From Campylobacter sp. RM16187 (GTDB taxonomy: Bacteria; Campylobacterota; Campylobacteria; Campylobacterales; Campylobacteraceae): a stretch of 64,000 nucleotides of DNA. The translations under genes and the position numbers were made by a program. Position 1 is the stretch's first letter; each line of letters opens with the position of its first letter. A model generated the notes under the pieces. The model did not search any database, was not told the DNA's origin, and worked only from the letters and a program-made list of their open reading frames with translations. Shown piece after piece: positions 52,383-62,889 of the stretch. Where the stretch lies: NCBI RefSeq assembly GCF_025319965.1, contig NZ_CP012549.1:868001-932000 (forward strand). Reading direction: 5' to 3'.

Positions 52383-55300
52383 TTATTTTACGATAAATTC
52401 TTTTTGAGCTAAATCGTAATCGCTCATGCTCTCATCATACATATTTTCAGTGATAACAGCAGGAAGCATGCATTTACCACTCATCACAACTCGAAGCGGA
52501 GTGTAAAGAGTAAATGGCGTCTTATCCTTTTCGTTTACGTATCCTGAGCTAAGAGAGTAGAACGTAAGCACTCTATCGTCAGCTATCACGTTATGCTCGA
52601 CATTTAAGGTATTTGTAGTTGCTTTTGTCCTTAAATTTGGAGCTATGTTTTCATTTATGATCTCAAAGCAAGGGCTTACCTGCTCGTTTATCACGCCGTT
52701 TCTTATGTAGTCATCTGTCTTAATCATGAGTTTAGAGTATATCACGTCGTTTAATTTAAGGTTGTTGATATCTATCTCTTTGCCGTCTTTGCCGACAAAT
52801 TTTCTCATGATATCAAGCCCTTTTTTATCAAATTTGTGATTTATCTCAAGCGGTTTATATGCCATACTTCTTACGCTTAGATATACAGATGATCCAGATT
52901 CGGGGATGACTGTAATTTCAGGTTTTTTAGGAGATATATCGATACTATTTAATCCGTCAAAAAGAATATCTTTGCCATCGTAGCTTATTTTAAATTTATT
53001 TCTAGATGAAGTATCTTTTATGTAGGTTCTTAAAGCCATGAGAGTAAATGCACGCTCCTGAGTAGAATACATTTTGTCTATATTTTTTATTAGATAGCTT
53101 GCCATCTCTTCGCTAAATGGATTTTTCTTAAAATGTCTAGCGTGAAGTAATAGCGCAAATGCAGTATTTCTCTTTCTTGAGCCAAAATTATCGGCTAGGG
53201 ATTTTTCTTTATTGTAAATTACATCACCAATTTGCTTAAGCGCATTTTCACTCTCTTTTTTAAGGCCAATATTTTGAAGGATAGATGCCATTAGATAGGT
53301 TTCAAGAGAGGTTGAAAATTTCCTATTGTCATAAAGAGTATTGGCTGCGGATTTTTCAAGCTTGTTTTGAGTGCTTAATACATAAGCTGCATATAGGGCT
53401 TGAAGATTGTCTTTTGAGCCAAAATTTATGAGCCAGTTAAGCGCTTTGGATTTCACATTTTTATCAAGAGCAAATCCTGATTTTTCAAGCTCTAGAAGCG
53501 TATCTATAGCGTATATGGAGGCAAAATTATTAGTATAGCTTAACTCACCCCAATATCCGAAGCTTCCATCTGTTTTTTGCATTTTTATCAGATCTTTCAT
53601 ACCGGCCACTATAAATCTCTTGATATCTGCCGCATCTATTCTTGATTTTGTGCTATTTTCATCGTTAAGCACTAAGGCGTTAAGCTCTAAAAGCTTACTT
53701 GAGCGTTGCTCTGAGCATCCGTAAGGATAGTTTATAAGCTTATCGCTATTTGCTCCAAGAAGGCTTTTTATAGAGGTTGAAGCATCTATTTTAATATCTT
53801 TAAATTCGGGGTCTAGTGTTAATGTCTTTTTTTCGCTTGCTTGAAAAGATGTCATATATGTACTAAGCGGATATGGGTAAACTACGTCTAAATTTAATGA
53901 GTATGAGTAGCTTTCTTTGCCGTCATTTGCTTTAAATTTTAAGAATGATTTACCGGTAGAGTTTGCATCTATGACAACGATTGTTTTTAAATTCTCGTTT
54001 GGCTTTAGAGTTATCTTCTCTTTTTCAAGTTTTGCGTTTAAATTTGTATCTAAGCTAAGAGTAATCTCTTTTGTATCGTTTGTAGTATTTATAACTCTTA
54101 GGATGTAATTTATCTTATCGCCTTTTACTAAGTATGCGGTTTGTGTAGGTTTTAATATAATGTCATCTTTGACGTTAATTTCACTTATATCAAAACCAAG
54201 CTTACTTTCGCTCTTTGCTAAAACGGCTAGATTTATCTTGGAATTGAAGTCCTCAAGAACCTCTACTTCAAAAGTTGCATTTCCGCTAGCATCAGCTTTT
54301 GTAGTCTGCATTTTGATATAAGTTTTTACGTTTTTCTTGTCAACTGGAGTTGCAAATTTCGCCATTCTCATCTCCATTAGTGAGCTAGCCGTATCACCGC
54401 CAAAGCTTAGCACTTTACCGTCTTTTTTAAATCCGGTAATACTGTCAAATATATCAAAATCAAGCACAGAATCCGCTATTGCTTTATTAAAGAAATCAAG
54501 AGGGCTTTTTAATTTTTGATTAGTTATCTGCAAAATTCCCTCATCTACAGCAAATAATGTAATCTCAGAATTAGGATCGGCTTTTACTTCCATCTTAAAT
54601 TTAGAATTTGACCTTACTACATTTGGAGCCTTTGCTTTTACTTCCATATTTCTTTCTTTATGTTCTGCTTTGGCATAAACTTTATCGTATGCCCTAAACG
54701 GAAGTATATCGCTATCGGCTACTCTTATGATGAGAGCGCTTACATATAATCCCTCAAAGTCAAAATCCAGATCAAATTTTACATTGGCTGAGTTATTTTG
54801 GATATTTAAAATTTTATGTTTTTTTACCCCGTTGCTTTCAAGTGTAACGAGTGCCATAGCGTTTTTGAGTACAGAGCTTACATCTACACTCATCACATCG
54901 CCTTTTTTATAGCTCTTTTGATTTAGTTTTATTTGAGCTTTTGCCAGTTCTTTTGTAGGAGCAAGTGAGCCGTAATCCCAGCCACTGACATATATATTTA
55001 TGCTTGAACTATGTCCGCTTATAGTATCCGTTACGACTACTTTGTAATCTCCGCTTTGAGAGAAGCTGTAAGAAAATGTATTTGTAGATTGCGATACTTT
55101 AGATATGCTTTCATAGTTTTTATTCCATCTCATCACACCTTCTTTATCTAGGTTGTAATTCCATACTCCTCTTTTTATATCTATTACTTTTTCTATTCCT
55201 TGTTTTTCTTCGCCACTTATAGGATCTATGTTGATGAAGTTAAAATTTACATTGTTTTTAACCTCTGTAAAGTCGGTATCGGCCTTAATCCCCACCATAG

Positions 55301-57572
55301 TTTCAAAAGGATAGATAGTTAGACTTTTACTTGCCGATATATTTTTACCATCATCATTGATATTAAAGACCAAGGTTGCTCCAATTACGCTTGCAACCTT
55401 TTTTTGCCCTATAAGTGGTTTTACTATCTTTGTGCTCTTGCCGTCTTTGTCAAGCTTTACATCTTTAAATATCTGGTCAAAGTAGATTTTAGAATATTCG
55501 CTATTGCTAAAATTATAATTTTTAAATTTATCGTTTGAATACTCTTTTTGATACATATTTAGCTCTATGCTACCTTTTAAATCACCAGCAGGAGCACCAA
55601 ATAGATAGTTGCTTTGAAGCTTGGCTTCTATTAGTTCATCTTTTTTATATATATCTTTATTTAGTGTTATATTATTTTTTATGCGTTGAGGAGTGAAAGA
55701 CTCAACTGAGAAATTTTGAGAAGTTAGTATTCTGTCTGCGAAAATAACTTCAAATTTAAACGATCCGCTAAGTTCTGAATTTACACTTTCGTCAAAATTT
55801 ATCACTCCAAGCCTATCTGTCTTTACTGATTTATTGAGTATTGTTTTGTTTTGAGGATCTTTTATTTTAAGTTTTACAGGCATTTCGGATAGAGCGCTAA
55901 ATAGAGCGTTTTTGATTATTATCTCTCCTTTTATTGTATCTGATGGACGAATTATATCGCTCGCAAAGTGTAAGTAAGCGCTGTAAAGTTCATTTGGAGC
56001 TTTCTTTGGATAGTAGCCATTTTCGTTTAAATTTTTGCCCTGAGTCAAGATTATAAACCCTTGCTCTTTGCCTATGGTTACGACAGCAGATGAAGCTTCT
56101 TCGCCGATATTTTTCTTGTTAAATTTAAATATGCCCTCATCGTTTGTTATTCCGCTTGCTAAAATTTCGTTTTTATTAGAATAAATTTTTACATCCGCGT
56201 TTGCTACCACAGCATTTTGACTAAGTCTATTGGCGAATAAAAAGATCTCATCTTTAGCCAGTTTGACGCTTACGCCTATATCTGTTAAATATACTACTTT
56301 AGATGTGCTTTTTTCTTTGTCGTAATATATTGTTATAAGATACACTCCATCTCCGCTATCTGCGAAGTCAAGCTTGATCTTATGTTTTGAAATTTCATTT
56401 AAAGTCCCGCCAAGCTCATAGTTTTTACTTGCTACCTCTTTAACTAAAGGCGATAGGTCTTCGTTTGAAAAATTTAAGAAGTATCTATAGTTTTGATCCA
56501 TTAGTTTTTCTACTACTACTTTTGCAGTGCTTGTATTGACGCTTTCTATGGCTATCTCGCCGATATTTGACATATATGGAGCATTTTGCGGATCGCTAAA
56601 TTTTAAAAACGGTTTTAAATTTCCAAATTTGATTTTAAATTCAGCACTCTCTCTTAGTAATGAATACCTATCTCCAAATCCTTTTAAATATCTTATTTTA
56701 TATTCTGTATTCGGTTTAAATTCATCGCTTGTGACATCAATGTAATAATAGTGATCTTGCGGTATATCTTCTTTCTCTGTATAATTCGTATACTCAATCT
56801 CGCTAACTTTAAAATTTTTAACTCCGTCTATACTTACAAATTTATGAAAATTTCCATAATCAAGCCAATTTTTTAAATATAGTCTTATGGCTAATTTTCC
56901 ATTATCCAAACTAACTGCTTTAGGGGCGGTTAGAAGCATAGTTTTAGCCTCTGGATTATCCACAAACATCTCTTCTGTCGTAGGCTCTTGAGGTATTGCG
57001 TAGTTATTATCCAAATTTATTCCAGAGGTGCTTTTTAGATTATTTGATACGTCAAATATCAAATTTTCTCCGCTACTAAGTAGTTTTACATTAAAGTTAT
57101 TCTTTGTTTTGCTTGTGATTTTGTATTTGATATCGTTTTTCGCTAGATTTTTTCTCTCGTAAATTTTAAAATTTTTAACAAATTCCTCTTCTTTAACTTC
57201 GTCATTAAAGCCTATCAGATAATCACTTTTAGAGTATTCTACAAATTTGTCTAATACAAAATCCCCGCTGTAAAACCCGGACGAAGTTTTATCTTTAATG
57301 CAGTTGTAATCAATACCTTTTACAAGTGGTTTTGTAAGATAAAGCGTGATATCGTTGTTTCCGTATTCGTATACTCCTTCAAGTTCTGGTGTGCATGTTA
57401 GAAGTTTTTTATGCGTCATCGTTCCAATTAGTGACGATGTAGCCTTTTTTTCGTATTTTACTCCAAAGATTAATACTCTATCATCAGGCGCTCTAAAATC
57501 ACCCGTAAGAGTGAAAGCATTTAGGCTCAAACATAGCATAAGAGTAGCTGCTGTAGATCTAAATAACATCAA
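52383..57572 (-). CDS. Bacterial alpha-2-macroglobulin (YfhM-like, large)
   Basis: The 1729-residue exported protein has a signal peptide without lipobox, then macroglobulin-like beta domains. The thioester motif YPYGCSEQ has Cys1286 and Gln1289, inside an alpha/alpha toroid, and a C-terminal receptor-like beta domain follows. Such proteins trap proteases covalently in the periplasm and protect the cell when the envelope is breached. It is translationally coupled to pbpC upstream (ATGA overlap), the classic partnership with a peptidoglycan-repairing transglycosylase. E. coli YfhM is a lipoprotein; this one appears soluble. Confidence 0.92.
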   Translation of the reverse strand: MMLFRSTAATLMLCLSLNAFTLTGDFRAPDDRVLIFGVKYEKKATSSLIGTMTHKKLLTCTPELEGVYEYGNNDITLYLTKPLVKGIDYNCIKDKTSSGFYSGDFVLDKFVEYSKSDYLIGFNDEVKEEEFVKNFKIYERKNLAKNDIKYKITSKTKNNFNVKLLSSGENLIFDVSNNLKSTSGINLDNNYAIPQEPTTEEMFVDNPEAKTMLLTAPKAVSLDNGKLAIRLYLKNWLDYGNFHKFVSIDGVKNFKVSEIEYTNYTEKEDIPQDHYYYIDVTSDEFKPNTEYKIRYLKGFGDRYSLLRESAEFKIKFGNLKPFLKFSDPQNAPYMSNIGEIAIESVNTSTAKVVVEKLMDQNYRYFLNFSNEDLSPLVKEVASKNYELGGTLNEISKHKIKLDFADSGDGVYLITIYYDKEKSTSKVVYLTDIGVSVKLAKDEIFLFANRLSQNAVVANADVKIYSNKNEILASGITNDEGIFKFNKKNIGEEASSAVVTIGKEQGFIILTQGKNLNENGYYPKKAPNELYSAYLHFASDIIRPSDTIKGEIIIKNALFSALSEMPVKLKIKDPQNKTILNKSVKTDRLGVINFDESVNSELSGSFKFEVIFADRILTSQNFSVESFTPQRIKNNITLNKDIYKKDELIEAKLQSNYLFGAPAGDLKGSIELNMYQKEYSNDKFKNYNFSNSEYSKIYFDQIFKDVKLDKDGKSTKIVKPLIGQKKVASVIGATLVFNINDDGKNISASKSLTIYPFETMVGIKADTDFTEVKNNVNFNFINIDPISGEEKQGIEKVIDIKRGVWNYNLDKEGVMRWNKNYESISKVSQSTNTFSYSFSQSGDYKVVVTDTISGHSSSINIYVSGWDYGSLAPTKELAKAQIKLNQKSYKKGDVMSVDVSSVLKNAMALVTLESNGVKKHKILNIQNNSANVKFDLDFDFEGLYVSALIIRVADSDILPFRAYDKVYAKAEHKERNMEVKAKAPNVVRSNSKFKMEVKADPNSEITLFAVDEGILQITNQKLKSPLDFFNKAIADSVLDFDIFDSITGFKKDGKVLSFGGDTASSLMEMRMAKFATPVDKKNVKTYIKMQTTKADASGNATFEVEVLEDFNSKINLAVLAKSESKLGFDISEINVKDDIILKPTQTAYLVKGDKINYILRVINTTNDTKEITLSLDTNLNAKLEKEKITLKPNENLKTIVVIDANSTGKSFLKFKANDGKESYSYSLNLDVVYPYPLSTYMTSFQASEKKTLTLDPEFKDIKIDASTSIKSLLGANSDKLINYPYGCSEQRSSKLLELNALVLNDENSTKSRIDAADIKRFIVAGMKDLIKMQKTDGSFGYWGELSYTNNFASIYAIDTLLELEKSGFALDKNVKSKALNWLINFGSKDNLQALYAAYVLSTQNKLEKSAANTLYDNRKFSTSLETYLMASILQNIGLKKESENALKQIGDVIYNKEKSLADNFGSRKRNTAFALLLHARHFKKNPFSEEMASYLIKNIDKMYSTQERAFTLMALRTYIKDTSSRNKFKISYDGKDILFDGLNSIDISPKKPEITVIPESGSSVYLSVRSMAYKPLEINHKFDKKGLDIMRKFVGKDGKEIDINNLKLNDVIYSKLMIKTDDYIRNGVINEQVSPCFEIINENIAPNLRTKATTNTLNVEHNVIADDRVLTFYSLSSGYVNEKDKTPFTLYTPLRVVMSGKCMLPAVITENMYDESMSDYDLAQKEFIVK

Positions 57573-59737
57573 AACCTCCTTATTTCTATTTTTATTTCGC
57601 TTAAATTTGAATTCTCATCCAGACAACCTATTTTGTGTTCACCTTCTTTTAGAATTAGCATTTTTTCGGCTGCGTTTGTGGTCTTATTAAACTCTTCGTC
57701 ATCTATTTTGTAATAAATTTCATCTCCAATATATGCGTAACATTTTAGCATAACTTTAGTTTCCTTCTCATTACTCATTATTATTTGTTCGTTAAAAGGT
57801 GAGGCTATTAGAGGCTTATGGTTTTTAAATTTATAAAAGCAGGGGCTGTCTTTTATATCCTGTTTTGAAATTTTATTGTTTTTTAGCAAGAAATCCACCT
57901 CTTCGCTTCTTATGCTATCGCAGTCATCTTTTAGTTTAATACCGCTGATAAGCTCGTCAATTTGTATATTTTTACACTCTTTAAATTTAAAAGCGTCCAG
58001 ACAGCTCTCTTTTTCTTCGATTCCATTTGGAATATCCATAAAAGATAGACTCTCTTGCTGAGCTAAAATTTTAAAAATATCAAAAACGACTTTGGAAGCA
58101 TCAGAAAATCCGCTTAAATTTTTAGTCTTTTTACCGTTAAAATTTCCAAACCACACTGCTATTGTGTAGTCTTGATTAACCCCTATGGCATATATATCTC
58201 TTGAGCCATAGCTAGTGCCGGTTTTAAAGGCGATTTGCGGAGTATCCTTTGCATATCGCCATGTGACTCCTAGGTAGCTTCTGGCTGCCTTTGATAGCAT
58301 TTTTGCAGTTAGATACGCACTTTGTTCGCTTATTAGACGTTTGTTTTCTCCTACTGTTTTTCCTGCGACTTCAAGAGGTTTTAACTCCCCTTTATTGGCG
58401 TAGATTGTATATAAGTGGGCTAAATTTAATAGGCTCATTTCAGCGCTTCCTAATGATATGCTGTCGCCGTAAAATTCTTTTGTGTTTTTTACTAAATTTA
58501 TCTCTTTTAGCATCTCGTATAGTGAGTTTTCTTTAAGTTTGTGATTTAAATTTACAGCAGGTATATTTAGGCTAAGCGCTAAGGCCTCTGTAGCCGAAAC
58601 TATGCCCAAAAATTCGTTATCGTAATTTTTTGGATTGTATTCTCTTATGAAAATTTCAGTATCTATCATCTCTTTTTTAGGGGTTATGAAGCCTTGATCA
58701 AGTCCTAATGAAAATATAAAAGGTTTTAGAGTAGAGCCTACGTTTCTACTCATAATCACTCCGTCATTTTCTCCGTCTAAAGCCTTTTCGTTATGTGAGC
58801 CAACATATGCAGCTACACTCATTGATCTATTGTCTATAATTATGCCGGCTGAATTTTTGGCGTTTTTGTCTATCATTAAATCTGAGGCTATTTTTAAATT
58901 TGTTTCTAAAATATTTTGTAAACTTAGATTTAGATTCGAGGTTATAACTCCGTTTTTAATAGCGATTAAAGAGTATTGTTTGGCATTTAAAGGCGCATTA
59001 AAACGTTTATTTTTAAATGGCTCGCTTCTGGCTCTTTGATATTGGCTCTTATCTATTATTTTAGCCTTATACAGCAAAGTTACTACGCGGTTTTTTAAAG
59101 CATTTATGTTTGATTTTTTATCAAGGCGATTTGCGTTTGGATTTTTTGGGATCGTGCTAAGAAGCGCCATTTGAGCGATGCTTAGATCTTCTAAATTTTT
59201 ATTAAAATAAAATTTCGCAGCCGCTGCAACGCCTTCTATGTTGCCGCCATAAGGAGCGAGATTAAAGTAAAATTTTAAAATTTCATCTTTACTGTAGTGC
59301 CACTCAAGCTGAAAAGCGGTAAAAATTTCTTTTATTTTATTAGCGTACGTACGCTCTTTTGGGCTCATCATGCGGGCTACTTGCATGGTTATCGTTGAAG
59401 CACCTATGCGGTTTTTGTGCGTTAGGTTGTGAAACGCAGCCCTAATCATAGAAAAAGGATTAAAGCCAAAATGGTAGTAAAAGTATCTATCTTCAAAGAG
59501 TAAAACGCTATCTTTGAGTGTTTGTGGGATATTTTGCGCCTCAAAACGCCAAATTTCATCGCTACTTGGGCGCATAGAAATAATCTCGCCATTTTTATCA
59601 AACAATATCGAAGAATTTTCTCTAGTGAGCATTTTCGTATTTAAAGGGAAGGCAAAATCAAGTATTAAAAATGCCAAGAAAAGAGATGCGATAAAGATAA
59701 AACCAAATTTAGCAAATTTAATAATTTTACTCTTCAT
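57569..59737 (-). CDS. pbpC: Penicillin-binding protein 1C
   Basis: The 722-residue protein has one N-terminal membrane helix (residues 10-30) and a GT51 transglycosylase domain (EDRYFYYHFGFNPFSM with the catalytic Glu, then GASTITMQVARM). The transpeptidase domain carries SxxK as STLK (in RNVGSTLKPFIF), an SLN box and KTGTSYGSRD. A C-terminal BiPBP_C-like beta region follows. It repairs or synthesises peptidoglycan and is paired with the downstream macroglobulin, as in other bacteria. Confidence 0.93.
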   Translation of the reverse strand: MKSKIIKFAKFGFIFIASLFLAFLILDFAFPLNTKMLTRENSSILFDKNGEIISMRPSSDEIWRFEAQNIPQTLKDSVLLFEDRYFYYHFGFNPFSMIRAAFHNLTHKNRIGASTITMQVARMMSPKERTYANKIKEIFTAFQLEWHYSKDEILKFYFNLAPYGGNIEGVAAAAKFYFNKNLEDLSIAQMALLSTIPKNPNANRLDKKSNINALKNRVVTLLYKAKIIDKSQYQRARSEPFKNKRFNAPLNAKQYSLIAIKNGVITSNLNLSLQNILETNLKIASDLMIDKNAKNSAGIIIDNRSMSVAAYVGSHNEKALDGENDGVIMSRNVGSTLKPFIFSLGLDQGFITPKKEMIDTEIFIREYNPKNYDNEFLGIVSATEALALSLNIPAVNLNHKLKENSLYEMLKEINLVKNTKEFYGDSISLGSAEMSLLNLAHLYTIYANKGELKPLEVAGKTVGENKRLISEQSAYLTAKMLSKAARSYLGVTWRYAKDTPQIAFKTGTSYGSRDIYAIGVNQDYTIAVWFGNFNGKKTKNLSGFSDASKVVFDIFKILAQQESLSFMDIPNGIEEKESCLDAFKFKECKNIQIDELISGIKLKDDCDSIRSEEVDFLLKNNKISKQDIKDSPCFYKFKNHKPLIASPFNEQIIMSNEKETKVMLKCYAYIGDEIYYKIDDEEFNKTTNAAEKMLILKEGEHKIGCLDENSNLSEIKIEIRRF

Positions 59738-59801
59738 TTTAAAATTATAACAGATTTTATAGGCAAAGCTAACGTAGTTATCCTTTATTTATTAATTATG
59801 A

Positions 59802-59807
59802 TATAAA
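59802..59807 (+). promoter_or_regulatory. Candidate -10 box (TATAAA) for fumC
   Basis: ATTATGATATAAAATATC lies about 30 bases upstream of fumC, between the divergent pbpC and fumC genes. An AAAAGGA ribosome binding site follows. Confidence 0.45.
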
Positions 59808-59836
59808 ATATCAAAAATAATTTAAAAGGATCATTT

Positions 59837-61234
59837 ATGCAATATAGAATAGAAAAAGACACCATGGGTGAAATCAAGGTTCCAAACGATAAGTATTGGG
59901 GTGCTCAAACCGAAAGAAGCTTTGAGAATTTTAAAATCGGCGAAGAAAAAATGCCAAAAGAAGTTATCAAAGGCTTTGCTTATCTTAAAAAAGCTTGCGC
60001 GATAGTAAATCACAAGCTAAACAGACTTGATGAAGCCAAAACCAAAGCCATATCACAGGCTTGCGACGAGATAGTGCAGGGCAAGTTATGCGGAAATTTC
60101 CCTCTTGTAGTTTGGCAAACAGGCTCAGGAACTCAGTCAAATATGAACCTAAACGAAGTCATCGCAAATAGAGCGACTGAAATTTTAGGCGAGGACTTTA
60201 GAGTAAAAAAACTTGTTCACCCAAATGATGACGTAAACAAAGGTCAAAGCTCAAACGACACTTATCCAACCGCGATGAGAGTTGCGTTTGTAGTAGAAAT
60301 TCAAAAGCAGCTTTTGCCTGCGCTTAGCAAGCTTAAAGCGACTTTAGAAAGCAAGAGTAAAGAGTTTAAAGATATAGTAAAAATAGGGCGCACGCACCTG
60401 CAAGACGCTACTCCGCTCACGCTTGGACAAGAGCTTAGCGGATATGTCGAGATGCTTAGAAAAGCTCAGCTTCAAGTAAATGACGCTATGAAGTACCTTT
60501 GCGAGCTTGCTATCGGCGGAACGGCCGTAGGAACGGGGCTAAATTCGCATCCGGAGTTTTCAAATTTAGTAAGCGAAGAGCTAAACGCTCTAACAAAAAG
60601 CGAGTTTAAATTCGTCTCTCATCCGAATAAATTTCACGGACTTACAAGCCATGACGGCGAAGTATTTTTAAGCGGAGCTCTTGACGGCTTAGCTGCAAAT
60701 TTAATGAAGATAGCAAATGATATAAGATGGCTTGCAAGCGGTCCAAGATGCGGAATAGGCGAGATATTTATCCCTGAAAACGAACCCGGTAGCTCCATAA
60801 TGCCCGGCAAAGTAAATCCGACACAGTGCGAAGCGATGACTATGGTGTCAGTTCAAGTTATGGCAAATCACTTTGCGGTCACTCTTAGCGCCTCTCAAGG
60901 AAATTTCGAGCTAAACGTGTTTAAGCCTGTGCTTACTTACAACTTGCTTCAATCAATCAGACTTTTAAGCGATGCGATGATAAGCTTTAACGACCACTGC
61001 GCGGTGGGAATTGAGCCGAATTTAAAGGTGATAGACGGCTACTTGCACGGCTCACTTATGCTAGTAACCGCGCTAAATCCTTACATAGGATATGAAAATG
61101 CAGCCAAGATAGCTAAAACGGCTCATAAAAACGGCACGACACTAAAAGAAGAGGCTGTAAATTTAGGAATTTTAACTGCCGAAGAGTTTGATAAATATGT
61201 CCGTCCTGAAGAGATGACATATCCTAAAAAATAA
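59837..61234 (+). CDS. fumC: Class II fumarate hydratase
   Basis: The 465-residue enzyme shows the fumarase/aspartase signature [17 protein letters not shown] near residues 317-333, the [19 protein letters not shown] active-site block and [20 protein letters not shown]. It interconverts fumarate and malate in the TCA cycle, without an iron-sulfur cluster. It is a single gene followed by an inverted repeat and a long AT-rich gap. Confidence 0.96.
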   Translation: MQYRIEKDTMGEIKVPNDKYWGAQTERSFENFKIGEEKMPKEVIKGFAYLKKACAIVNHKLNRLDEAKTKAISQACDEIVQGKLCGNFPLVVWQTGSGTQSNMNLNEVIANRATEILGEDFRVKKLVHPNDDVNKGQSSNDTYPTAMRVAFVVEIQKQLLPALSKLKATLESKSKEFKDIVKIGRTHLQDATPLTLGQELSGYVEMLRKAQLQVNDAMKYLCELAIGGTAVGTGLNSHPEFSNLVSEELNALTKSEFKFVSHPNKFHGLTSHDGEVFLSGALDGLAANLMKIANDIRWLASGPRCGIGEIFIPENEPGSSIMPGKVNPTQCEAMTMVSVQVMANHFAVTLSASQGNFELNVFKPVLTYNLLQSIRLLSDAMISFNDHCAVGIEPNLKVIDGYLHGSLMLVTALNPYIGYENAAKIAKTAHKNGTTLKEEAVNLGILTAEEFDKYVRPEEMTYPKK

Positions 61235-61243
61235 ATTTGATTT

Positions 61244-61296
61244 AAATTTTACCCTTTCGCTTGATTTTTTTAACTTTTTGCGAGTGGGTAAAATTT
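61244..61296 (+). terminator. Long inverted repeat downstream of fumC
   Basis: AAATTTTACCC (61244-61254) and GGGTAAAATTT (61286-61296) are perfect inverted copies around a 31-base interval that includes CGC/GCG. ATTTTACTTT follows. It begins 10 bases after fumC and may end its transcript, although the loop is long. Confidence 0.5.
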
Positions 61297-61701
61297 ATTT
61301 TACTTTAAATTTAGCTACAAAAAACATACAAAAAATAAAAAAGCAAATTTGGCATATTTTCAAATAAATCAAATATTTTAAATAAAAATTTCATTTAAAC
61401 AAAAATCAGAGTATTTTTATCTTAAATCTTATTTTTGATAATTTATATAATAATTTTAAGTATATATTTTTATTTTAAAATAATGAAAATAGCATATTTC
61501 TAAAAAATATATTAATCAATTATTATAAAAAAAAATTAATATATTTTATAAATAATAAACAATGAGAATTAATAGTAATATTTCATCCAAGACAAAATAT
61601 TATTAAAAAATTTATATTTCATTTAGTATTTTGTAAAATATTAAAGTTCTTTTTATTTTTTCTATATATATAATTATGTAAAATTTACATATTTGTTGTG
61701 G

Positions 61702-61724
61702 TATAAATTCATTTTTTTAAGGAG
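61702..61724 (+). promoter_or_regulatory. Candidate -10 box and ribosome binding site of hydA
   Basis: TATAAA at 61702-61707, preceded by TTGTTGTGG, could be the -10 element. AAGGAG at 61719-61724 is a strong ribosome binding site 5 bases before the ATG at 61730. Confidence 0.45.
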
Positions 61725-61729
61725 TAGGT

Positions 61730-62887
61730 ATGAAAAATGATGTTCTTGCCAGAGTTAATGAGCGACTCAATATTCTGGCCAAGCTACCAAGAGTAAAGAG
61801 TGAAGGCTCCATAAGCGAAGCTCTGAAGGCAAGCGGCTTTACTCGTCGTGATTTTATGAAATGGGCAGGTGCGATGACGGCGTTTATGGCGCTTCCTGCA
61901 TCTATGACGCCTATCGTTGCAAAGGCTGCAGAGCTAAGCGATCGCTTGCCTGTGATATGGCTTCATATGGCAGAGTGTACAGGCTGTAGCGAAAGTCTAC
62001 TTAGAACGGATACTCCTACGGTAGATAGTCTTATATTTGATTATATATCGCTTGAATATCACGAGACTATCATGGCGGCTTCCGGTTGGCAAGCTGAGGA
62101 GAATTTAGAAAGTGCTATAGAAAAATATAAAGGCAGGTATATACTTTTAGTTGAAGGTGGTATACCTATGGGTGCTACAGAAAACTATCTAACTATCGGG
62201 GCTTTAGGACACACCGGATATCACAATGCAAAACACGCTAGTGAAAACGCTGCAGCAATCTTTGCCATAGGTACCTGTTCCAGTTTTGGAGGTGTTCAGG
62301 CGGCTCGTCCAAACCCTTCAAATTCACAAGCTATGAGCAAGGTTACAAGCAAGCCTGTTATTAATGTTCCTGGCTGTCCTCCAAGCGAAAAAAATATCGT
62401 AGGAAACGTACTTCACTATATTTTATTTGGGACACTTCCGGCTCTTGATGTATTTAATCGTCCAAAATGGGCTTACGGTCTTAGGATTCACGATCTTTGC
62501 GAAAGACGCGGACGCTTTGACGCGGGCGAATTTGTTCAAAGATTTGGTGATGAGGGCGCAAAAGACGGATACTGCTTATATAAAGTCGGCTGCAAGGGTC
62601 CATACACATTCAATAATTGCTCACGCGAGAGATTTAATCAGCATACAAGCTGGCCTGTTCAAGCAGGTCACGGCTGCATAGGTTGTAGTGAGCCTGATTT
62701 CTGGGATACCATGGGACCATTTGAAGAGCCTATGGGGGATAGACTGTTTGACACCGTTTTGGGTCTTGGTGCCGATAATGTAAGCGACAAGATAGGCATA
62801 GGTGTGCTTGCGCTTGCTGGTATAGGTATGGCTGCACACGCTGCACTTGCTGTTTTTGCAAAAGATAAAGAAGAGAAAGAGGCATAA
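61730..62887 (+). CDS. hydA: [NiFe] hydrogenase small subunit
   Basis: The 385-residue protein has a twin-arginine signal (TRRDFMKWAG, Arg39-Arg40). The cluster-ligand cysteines include AECTGCSE for the proximal cluster, NVPGCPPSEKN, and the later CKGPYTFNNC and HGCIGCSEPDFWD blocks. A C-terminal membrane anchor helix spans about residues 355-375. It relays electrons from the active site through three iron-sulfur clusters to a cytochrome b. It belongs to the membrane-bound uptake group (group 1). hydB follows after two bases. Confidence 0.96.
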   Translation: MKNDVLARVNERLNILAKLPRVKSEGSISEALKASGFTRRDFMKWAGAMTAFMALPASMTPIVAKAAELSDRLPVIWLHMAECTGCSESLLRTDTPTVDSLIFDYISLEYHETIMAASGWQAEENLESAIEKYKGRYILLVEGGIPMGATENYLTIGALGHTGYHNAKHASENAAAIFAIGTCSSFGGVQAARPNPSNSQAMSKVTSKPVINVPGCPPSEKNIVGNVLHYILFGTLPALDVFNRPKWAYGLRIHDLCERRGRFDAGEFVQRFGDEGAKDGYCLYKVGCKGPYTFNNCSRERFNQHTSWPVQAGHGCIGCSEPDFWDTMGPFEEPMGDRLFDTVLGLGADNVSDKIGIGVLALAGIGMAAHAALAVFAKDKEEKEA

Positions 62888-62889
62888 TT

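Larger units (their letters stand above)
61235..61729. other. Very AT-rich 495-base intergenic region before hydA
   Basis: No credible ORF is seen on either strand. After the fumC inverted repeat the sequence is extremely AT-rich, with long A/T runs likely to give curved, easily melted DNA. AATGAGAATTAATAGTAATA at 61561-61580 faintly resembles a Fur box. The downstream end carries the hydA promoter and ribosome binding site. A large upstream control region for the hydrogenase operon is the simplest reading. Confidence 0.5.
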
